Part shown: piece by piece, positions 58,892 to 64,000 of the stretch
How positions within the stretch are numbered: position 1 is the stretch's first letter
Layout of the letters: each line of letters starts with the position of its first letter
Origin: Bradyrhizobium lupini
Lineage (GTDB): Bacteria > Pseudomonadota > Alphaproteobacteria > Rhizobiales > Xanthobacteraceae
NCBI RefSeq assembly: GCF_040939785.1
Contig: NZ_CP162553.1
Coordinates: 4,402,001 to 4,466,000, forward strand
DNA length: 64,000 nucleotides
Direction: 5' to 3'
Program-made: the position numbers and the translations under genes
The notes under the pieces: model-generated
What the model was told of the DNA's origin: nothing
Database searches by the model: none
The model's input: the letters and a program-made list of their open reading frames with translations, nothing else

Positions 58892-60214
58892 ATGTCGCCC
58901 CATGTCGAGCGCATTCACAGCGATGAGCGTCTCCCGGCCGAGGCCGATGTCGTCATAGTCGGCGGCGGTATCCTCGGCGCTACGGCCGCCTATTACCTGG
59001 CGAAGCGCGGCCTCTCTGTGGCGCTCCTCGAGAAGGGTCACGTCGCCTGTGAACAATCGAGCCGAAACTGGGGTTGGTGCCGGCAGCAGAACCGCGATCG
59101 CCGCGAACTGCCACTCTCGTTGATCTCTATGCGGCTGTGGGACGAGCTCACGCGCGATATCAATCGGGACCTCGGATTTCGGCGCTGCGGACTCGTCTAT
59201 GCGACCCACGACGAGGCTGTGCTCGCCGGCTGGGAAAGGTGGCGCGAGGTCGCCAGGGAGTACGACGTCGACACCCGCGTGCTGAGCCGGGCGGAGGTGG
59301 CCGAGCGCGTCCCCGAAGCGCGCGACAAATGGGTCGGCGGGACCTATTCGGCTCGGGACGGCAAGGCCGAACCTGCGCTCGCCGCGCCGGCTATCGCCGA
59401 AGGGGCCAGAATTCTGGGCGCCACGATCCACCAGGGATGCGCCGCGCGGGCGCTCGACTTGGCCAATGGCAAGATTGCAGGCGTGCACACGGAGAAGGGC
59501 TATATCAGAACCAGCGCGGTGCTTTGCGCCGCCGGCGCCTGGTCCTCGCGCTTCCTTCGGCCGCTCGGGATCAGTTTTCCCCAAGCGAGCATCCGTCAGA
59601 CCGCGCTGCGTTCCACCCCGACAATCAACATAGGCGAGGCGGTCTCCACACCCTACTGCACGATCACGCGTCGACTGGACGGCAGCTATACGCTTGCGAT
59701 CAGCGGCAAGGCGAACCTCGAAATCACGCCCCAGGCTATCCGGTACAGCCGGGAATTCATGCCGCAGTTCTTGCGTCGCCTGAAGAACGTCAGGATTGGC
59801 GTCGGCCAATCGTTCGTTTCGGGGCCGGATTCAATGACGGCGCTGCTGACCAACGACGATCGGATCTTCGAACAGAATCGCGTGCTGGATCCTCCGCCCT
59901 TGAAATGGCTGGTGAGCCAAGTGGTGGCGAGTGTCCGGAAAACCTTCCCCCAACTCGGCGAAATAAAGCTCGGTAGCGCTTGGGGCGGCTTCGTCGATTG
60001 CACGCCGGATGCAGTGCCTGTCGTGTCGAAGGTGGACCGGGTGGAAGGCCTCGTCCTCGCAGCGGGCTGCTCGGGTCACGGCTTCGGTTTGGGCCCGGGC
60101 CTTGGCTATCTGGCCGCACAGCTTCTCGTCAACGACACTCCTTGCGTCGATCCCGCACCGTTCCGGCTGTCGCGTCTGACCGATGGCTCGAAGCTGGACA
60201 TCTCGGCCATCTGA
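58892..60214 (+). CDS. FAD-dependent amine/amino-acid oxidoreductase (DAO family), copy 2
   Basis: The start at ATG 58892 gives 440 residues. The FAD fold is EADVVIVGGGILGATAAYYL, followed by CEQSSRNWGWCRQQNRDRRE, almost the same as in the gene at 39769. The end has VLAAGCSGHGFGLGPGLGYL, the FAD contact region. The two proteins match along the chain, including PQAS[IV]RQ and YTLAISG, so they are paralogs about 19 kb apart on opposite strands. Substrate is unknown. A tRNA gene lies 100 bases downstream. Confidence 0.88.
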   Translation: MSPHVERIHSDERLPAEADVVIVGGGILGATAAYYLAKRGLSVALLEKGHVACEQSSRNWGWCRQQNRDRRELPLSLISMRLWDELTRDINRDLGFRRCGLVYATHDEAVLAGWERWREVAREYDVDTRVLSRAEVAERVPEARDKWVGGTYSARDGKAEPALAAPAIAEGARILGATIHQGCAARALDLANGKIAGVHTEKGYIRTSAVLCAAGAWSSRFLRPLGISFPQASIRQTALRSTPTINIGEAVSTPYCTITRRLDGSYTLAISGKANLEITPQAIRYSREFMPQFLRRLKNVRIGVGQSFVSGPDSMTALLTNDDRIFEQNRVLDPPPLKWLVSQVVASVRKTFPQLGEIKLGSAWGGFVDCTPDAVPVVSKVDRVEGLVLAAGCSGHGFGLGPGLGYLAAQLLVNDTPCVDPAPFRLSRLTDGSKLDISAI

Positions 60215-60315
60215 AGATCGAGCCGGAAGTCGGGCCTGACGCGTACCGAGCAACGCCAGGTTTGGAGTACTGCGGATGGTTGCGGACGATTTAGAACGGG
60301 CTTGAACAGCCTAGT

Positions 60316-60400
60316 TGGTGCCCCTGGCCGGAATCGAACCAGCACTCCTTGCGGAACTCGATTTTGAGTCGAGCGCGTCTACCAGTTCCGCCACAGGGGC
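60316..60400 (-). tRNA. tRNA-Leu (anticodon CAA)
   Basis: The minus strand from 60400 reads GCCCCTGTGGCGGAACTGGT and ends CCAGGGGCACCA with encoded CCA. The acceptor stem GCCCCTG/CAGGGGC pairs fully. The anticodon stem CTCGA/TCGAG encloses the loop CTCAAAA, giving anticodon CAA (60364-60366) for UUG codons. The variable arm is long, as in leucine tRNAs, and the T loop GGTTCGATTCC is normal. Confidence 0.96.
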
Positions 60401-60554
60401 CCTCGGTCGGCCCTAGGCGGGCGTCGCGAAGCCGGCGGACTATAGCCATGGACCAAGCGGGGTCAACCCGCGCCAAAGTGATCCGGGCCGTTCTCGACAG
60501 CCGCATGAGCCGGGGTTACAGCCTTGGAAAGCGACCCATCGAAAAGAGGCTGCC

Positions 60555-61094
60555 GTGACAACCCAGAGTGCCGCAATACCTGCGTTCAAACCGGCGGCCA
60601 CGACCCCTGCGCTGGCCGCTTCGCTCGCGGTCGCGCTGACGGCAGCCGCGACCATCGCGGGCGCCTGGTTCTTCCAGCTGGTGCTCGGGATTGTGCCCTG
60701 TCCGCTCTGCCTGGAGCAGCGCTACGCCTATTACCTCGTGATCCCGCTCGGCCTGCTCATCGCACTCGCGGCGCGGGGCGGTGCGCCGAGACCGCTGCTG
60801 CTCGCGGGCCTGGCGATCCTTGCGCTCGCGAGCATCGCCAATGCCGGGCTCGGCACCTATCATTCCGGCGTCGAATGGGGCTTTTGGAAGGGACCGACCG
60901 ACTGCTCCGGTCCCGTCGTCAATCTCGGCAGCGCCACCGACCTGCTGTCGCGGCTCGACACCGTGAAGGTGGTCCGCTGCGACGAGGTGCAGTGGCGCTT
61001 CCTCGGCCTCTCGCTTGCCGGCTACAACGTGCTGATCTCGCTCTTGATGGCTGCGATCGCCGCGTGGGGATTCGTTGCGACGGTGAAGCGCTGA
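60555..61094 (+). CDS. dsbB: DsbB-family disulfide bond formation protein
   Basis: GTG 60555 follows GAGG. The 179-residue protein has four membrane helices. The first Cys pair is in GIVPCPLCLEQRYAYYL. The second pair of Cys lies in the second periplasmic loop (GPTDCSGPVVNL and VVRCDEVQWR). It passes electrons from DsbA to quinones, so that secreted proteins can form disulfides. The gene is short but complete. The window has several small Cys-containing secreted proteins that may need it. The AbrB-family gene is convergent, 3 bases from its stop. Confidence 0.88.
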   Translation: MTTQSAAIPAFKPAATTPALAASLAVALTAAATIAGAWFFQLVLGIVPCPLCLEQRYAYYLVIPLGLLIALAARGGAPRPLLLAGLAILALASIANAGLGTYHSGVEWGFWKGPTDCSGPVVNLGSATDLLSRLDTVKVVRCDEVQWRFLGLSLAGYNVLISLLMAAIAAWGFVATVKR

Positions 61095-61097
61095 GGC

Positions 61098-62183
61098 TCA
61101 ATCATCCACATCGTCCTGCGTCCGGCCGAACAGGTGCACAATGCCCGGCGTCGCGATCGTCACGAAGACGAAGCGCGAGAGGTGATGTGCGCCGACGAAG
61201 ATCGGATCGATGTGCAGCGTCAGGGCCAGCGCCAGCATGGCGTCCATCGCGCCCGGTGCGTAGGCGACCACGACGTCGGAGAATTTCACCTGCGTGGTGA
61301 GCGCCACGATGCCGACGAAGATCGCGGAAACGGCGATGGCGATGGCAAACGAGCCCAGTGCCGCGTTGATGTGGCCGGCGAGCGTCTTGATCCTCATCCG
61401 CGCGAAGCGGCTGCCGATCAGGGCGCCGATGCCGACCAGCGCCACGCCGCGTACCCAGTCCGGCAGGCCGCCCTCGACCCAACCGGCGCCATGCAGCACG
61501 CTTGAGCCGATCATCGCACCGAACATCCAGCTCGCCGGAAACCTGATCAGCCGCAGGAGGAGTGCCGCGGCCAGCGAGGCCGCGACCAGCTCGACGAGGT
61601 CGAGCGGCGAGGCGATCGTCGTCGTCAGCGATGGCGCGACGGAGGGCGCGACGCCGGCGAACGCCAGCACCATCGGCAGGGCCGCGGTGAGGATGATGAC
61701 GCGCATGGTCTGCACCACCGCGATGCCCGGCAGGTCGGCGCCGCGCTCGACCGCCAAAATCGTGATCTGCGACAGCGCGCCGGGGCTGCCGGCGAGGAAG
61801 GCCGAGGTGCGGTCCCAGCCGTGAATGCGCTGGAGATAATAACTGGAGCCGAAGGTCGAGCAGAAGGTCGCGAGCGCGAGCAGCCCGATGGTGAGCGGAT
61901 AGGCACTGACCTGTTGAAGCAGGTGGCGAGAGACGACTGATCCTAACGAAATGCCGAGCAGCACCAGCACCGTCTGGGTCAGGATCGGCGGCAGCGTCAG
62001 CTGGCGACCGGCGATCGCGGCGATCCCGACCGCGATCATGGAGCCCGAGATCAATCCCCCCGGAAGGCCCGCGAGCAGAAACACGAGGCCCCCGGCGGTG
62101 CCAATGACGAGCGTTTCCACCGTGCTCAACATCTTGGCACGGCTCGGCCATTCGAACGGCAGGGAGGCGGTGATTTGCTTCAC
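61098..62183 (-). CDS. AbrB-family integral membrane protein
   Basis: The 361-residue protein has about ten membrane helices in two related halves. Marks include ILTQTVLVLLGISLGSVVS, AFLAGSPGALSQITILAVER and VVAYAPGAMDAMLALALTLH, with Pro-Gly-Ala repeats in both halves. It matches the AbrB duplicated membrane family (PF05145), often wrongly called a regulator or ammonia monooxygenase. No function is firmly known; a transport role is likely. It shares a 98-base gap with the next minus-strand gene. Confidence 0.85.
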   Translation of the reverse strand: MKQITASLPFEWPSRAKMLSTVETLVIGTAGGLVFLLAGLPGGLISGSMIAVGIAAIAGRQLTLPPILTQTVLVLLGISLGSVVSRHLLQQVSAYPLTIGLLALATFCSTFGSSYYLQRIHGWDRTSAFLAGSPGALSQITILAVERGADLPGIAVVQTMRVIILTAALPMVLAFAGVAPSVAPSLTTTIASPLDLVELVAASLAAALLLRLIRFPASWMFGAMIGSSVLHGAGWVEGGLPDWVRGVALVGIGALIGSRFARMRIKTLAGHINAALGSFAIAIAVSAIFVGIVALTTQVKFSDVVVAYAPGAMDAMLALALTLHIDPIFVGAHHLSRFVFVTIATPGIVHLFGRTQDDVDD

Positions 62184-62281
62184 ACCACCTTATCGCAAAT
62201 CAACAAGAGGCGCACAATTGCGGCCACGTCATACCGCAATGCGCGCGCCTCTCGCCGAAGCCGCGAGCAGGGGGGAAGGAT

Positions 62282-62566
62282 TTACTTCTTCTCCGCAGCC
62301 GGCGCGGCCATGCCGGCCTTGGCGGTCTTGATGCATTCGGAGCGGAATTTCTTGCGCTCCTTGCCGTGCAGGCCCTTGGCGTCGGCCTGCTTGGAGCATT
62401 CGAGCGACTCGGCCGAGTGCTCCTTCGGTGCCTTCTTGTCCATGGGGGCGGCGGTTGTGGTTTTGGTGTCGGTCTTTGCTGCCGGCGCGGCGGTCTGCGC
62501 GAAGGCGGTGCCGGTGGCGAGCAGGGAGGCGAGAGCGACGACGGCGAGGCGAGATGTGAGGGTCAT
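62282..62566 (-). CDS. PsiF-repeat secreted protein
   Basis: The start at 62566 follows an AAGAAGAG site and gives 94 residues with a signal peptide ending GTAFA. A Thr/Ala/Lys-rich spacer is followed by one PsiF repeat, SLECSKQADAKGLHGKERKK, with RSECIKTAK. The repeat has two Cys. PsiF in E. coli is a phosphate-starvation-induced protein of unknown role. Here no Pho box was looked for beyond the visible sequence. It is divergent from the next secreted gene. Confidence 0.85.
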   Translation of the reverse strand: MTLTSRLAVVALASLLATGTAFAQTAAPAAKTDTKTTTAAPMDKKAPKEHSAESLECSKQADAKGLHGKERKKFRSECIKTAKAGMAAPAAEKK

Positions 62567-62768
62567 GGTGCTGCACTCTTCTTGCGGGAATTGCGAAGGG
62601 CGCGAAAGTCGGCCGGCGTTGCTGAACGCGACATGAATAATTGGAACGTGGAGGATCACTATATTTTGGCGGCAGCAGCCATCGCTTCCTTGTCGCGGGC
62701 GGGCGGCACGCTAGGATAGCAATCCTCGGTTCACTTCCCTCGGGGGAAGATCAAGGAGGAGACCAAGG

Positions 62769-63260
62769 ATGACCATTCAATCAAAGTTGCTATGTGCAGT
62801 TGCGCTGTCGGGCTTTGCCGCGCTGGTGGCAAGTGCGCCGGCGCAGGCGCTGACCTCGCAGGAGTGCAGCGCGAAATACCAGGCCGCCAAGAAGGACGGG
62901 TCGCTCGGCACCACGAAGTGGAATGACTTCCGCAAGGCCCAGTGCGGCGCGGACGCGACGCCAGCGGCTGCGCCGACCGCGGCCGCTCCTGCTGCGCCCG
63001 CCGCTCCCGCCGAGCCGAAGCAGGCGAAGAAGGAGGCCGCCCCGGCTGCTGCCCCGACCCTGCCGGCCGGCCCCGCGATCTATCCGAACGCGGTCGATCC
63101 GAAATACGCCAAGGAGACCCCCGGCAAGGGGCGCCTGCACACCTGCGTCGACCAGTACAACGCCAACAAGGCCACCAACGGCAATGGCGGCATGAAGTGG
63201 ATCGAGAAGGGCGGCGGCTATTACAGCGAATGCAACAAGAAGCTGAAGGGCGCCGCCTGA
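62769..63260 (+). CDS. Small secreted Cys-containing protein with Ala/Pro linker
   Basis: A strong AAGGAGGAG site precedes ATG 62769. The 163-residue protein has a signal peptide ending APAQA. An N-terminal motif TSQECSAKYQAAKKDGSLGT, with a second Cys in KAQCG, is followed by an Ala/Pro/Lys linker of about 45 residues. The C-terminal part is KGRLHTCVDQYNANKATNGN and YYSECNKKLK. The ECS.KYQAAK motif is typical of small Rhizobiales proteins of unknown function. Two Cys pairs suggest two disulfide-bonded domains. Confidence 0.85.
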   Translation: MTIQSKLLCAVALSGFAALVASAPAQALTSQECSAKYQAAKKDGSLGTTKWNDFRKAQCGADATPAAAPTAAAPAAPAAPAEPKQAKKEAAPAAAPTLPAGPAIYPNAVDPKYAKETPGKGRLHTCVDQYNANKATNGNGGMKWIEKGGGYYSECNKKLKGAA

Positions 63261-63276
63261 CGCTTCCAGACGACGC

Positions 63277-63310
63277 AGAGGCCGGAGCCAAGCTCCGGCC
63301 TCTTGCTTTA
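63277..63310. terminator. Bidirectional hairpin terminator
   Basis: AGAGGCCGGAG (63277-63287) and CTCCGGCCTCT (63293-63303) pair perfectly over 11 bases with a CCAAG loop, followed by TGCTTTA. It lies between the convergent secreted-protein and TetR genes. Confidence 0.8.
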
Positions 63311-63856
63311 ATCCAGTAGCTTCTCGGCCGATTTCGCGACGAGCTGCGATCGCTTGCGCGGGCCGCGCTCGACGAACAGCAGGCTCTGGCCGAAGATGAA
63401 GCAGTAGAACAGGAAGGCCTGCGCTTCGGCTGCCTCGGTATCGAGGCCGGTCGCGCGATAGAGCTCGGTGACGTGCTTCAGCCGCGCCGCGTCTACGTTC
63501 GCCACCGCCGCGGCGGCGCCCTCGTCCGAGCGGGCCCATTGCCGGATCGCAAGCTCGATTGCCATCCCGTCGGGATTGAGCCGCTCGGAATAGAGCTGGA
63601 TCACCGCCCGCAGCCGTTCGCGGGGCTCTTGGCCATCAAGGCTCGTCTGCTGCGCGATCGCCATTGAGCGCCCCTCGCGCCAGCGCTCCAGCATGGCACC
63701 GAGCAGCGCGGCACGGTCGGCGAAGCGGCGGTAGAAGCCGCCCTTGGTGACGCCCAGGTTCTTGGCGAGCACCTCGACCCGAACCCCCTCGACTCCCGAT
63801 CGGGCGAGCTCGGTGAGCCCTGCCTCGACCCAGACATCGCCTTTGCCGTCACTCAT
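63308..63856 (-). CDS. TetR/AcrR-family transcriptional regulator
   Basis: The 182-residue protein has the N-terminal helix-turn-helix VEVLAKNLGVTKGGFYRRFA and a helical ligand domain. It starts MSDGKGDVWVEAGLTELARS. Two palindromes of the type TACGG..CCGTA lie between it and the divergent gene, so it likely represses both. The ligand is unknown. Confidence 0.9.
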   Translation of the reverse strand: MSDGKGDVWVEAGLTELARSGVEGVRVEVLAKNLGVTKGGFYRRFADRAALLGAMLERWREGRSMAIAQQTSLDGQEPRERLRAVIQLYSERLNPDGMAIELAIRQWARSDEGAAAAVANVDAARLKHVTELYRATGLDTEAAEAQAFLFYCFIFGQSLLFVERGPRKRSQLVAKSAEKLLD

Positions 63857-63879
63857 GCAGGCAGCCTCGCCGATTCTTG

Positions 63880-63893
63880 ATACGGTGCCGTAT
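63880..63893. promoter_or_regulatory. TetR operator candidate 1
   Basis: ATACGGTGCCGTAT is a perfect palindrome with six-base arms, 24 bases upstream of the TetR start. It shares the core ATACG.T.CCGTAT with the second site, so both probably bind the same regulator. Confidence 0.7.
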
Positions 63894-63913
63894 TGCTAAC
63901 GCGGGAGGAGGTT

Positions 63914-63929
63914 GATACGCTACCGTATC
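63914..63929. promoter_or_regulatory. TetR operator candidate 2
   Basis: GATACGCTACCGTATC has perfect six-base arms and ends 37 bases before the divergent gene. Its centre is 35 bases from that of the first site, about three helical turns, so two dimers could bind on nearly the same face. Confidence 0.7.
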
Positions 63930-63965
63930 GACAATCAAAGGCAGAAAAGGCCAGGGAGAATTGCG

Positions 63966-64000
63966 ATGGAGCAGGAGGCGACCTATCGCGGCACGGTCTA
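63966..64000 (+). CDS. Start of a gene divergent from TetR (partial)
   Basis: Only the first 11 complete codons (MEQEATYRGTV) are visible before the window ends. A GGGAGA ribosome site precedes the ATG. The TYRGTV opening recalls acyl-CoA thioesterases of the 4-hydroxybenzoyl-CoA type, but so short a stretch cannot prove it. The two TetR operators lie in its promoter region. Confidence 0.5.
   Translation, partial: MEQEATYRGTV

Overview
The window is high-GC DNA whose gene content fits an alphaproteobacterium of the Rhizobiales, most likely Bradyrhizobium or a close relative. This is an inference from family composition: caspase-like secreted proteins, small Cys-containing secreted proteins, TctDE-type regulation, class III PHA synthase, many ABC and MFS carriers. 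No rRNA, CRISPR, insertion sequence, integrase or replication origin was seen. One tRNA, Leu(CAA), lies near 60.3 kb.

Layout. (1) 1-9.2 kb: end of a hypothetical gene, small secreted proteins, a NarL-type two-component pair on the minus strand, and two tandem caspase-like genes whose protease domains are almost identical in DNA. (2) 9.4-19.3 kb: a tricarboxylate and 2-oxoglutarate block. It holds a TctD/TctE-like two-component system, two periplasmic binding proteins, a citrate/tricarballylate-type symporter, a collapsed aconitase relic, an ACS-family carrier, NAD-type isocitrate dehydrogenase and a KgtP-like 2-oxoglutarate permease. (3) 19.3-32.1 kb: a tightly packed plus-strand polyester operon. 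Its order is an acetolactate-synthase-like ThDP enzyme, phasin, acetyl-CoA synthetase, pyrophosphatase, adenylate kinase, iron alcohol dehydrogenase, PhaE, PhaC (class III), acyl-CoA transferase, alpha/beta hydrolase and succinate-semialdehyde dehydrogenase. (4) 32.3-60.2 kb: a mosaic of amino-compound and hydroxy-acid catabolic genes. It has three related FAD oxidases plus a relic of a fourth, two GNAT paralogs, two DUF861 cupins (one degraded), a peptide-type ABC transporter, a threonine-synthase-like gene, a D-threonine-aldolase-like gene, aldehyde dehydrogenases, and a LysR-controlled acid-sugar operon (kinase, PdxA2, TIM-barrel/cupin fusion). (5) 60.3-64 kb: tRNA-Leu, DsbB-like, an AbrB-family membrane protein, small secreted proteins, and a TetR regulator with two palindromic operators.

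The most interesting reading is that regions 2 and 3 form one chain. Isocitrate dehydrogenase and KgtP supply 2-oxoglutarate. The ThDP enzyme resembles, from memory, the cyanobacterial 2-oxoglutarate decarboxylases that are mislabelled acetolactate synthase. Its product, succinate semialdehyde, could be reduced by the iron alcohol dehydrogenase to 4-hydroxybutyrate, or oxidised by the terminal dehydrogenase to succinate. The CoA-transferase would activate 4-hydroxybutyrate with acetyl-CoA and PhaEC would polymerise it. Acs, pyrophosphatase and adenylate kinase would recycle the released acetate, PPi and AMP. This is a hypothesis from gene content and order.

Caution: at least seven genes are each broken by what looks like a single-base error, most in short homopolymers (sensor kinase near 2.72 kb, secreted protein 6.54 kb, alcohol dehydrogenase 25.17 kb, SSADH 31.00 kb, aminotransferase 38.39 kb, FAD oxidase 48.14 kb, sugar-acid kinase 56.12 kb). 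These may be sequencing errors. True decay is better supported for the aconitase relic, the 58.3-kb cupin and the short relics near 50.1 and 52.5 kb.
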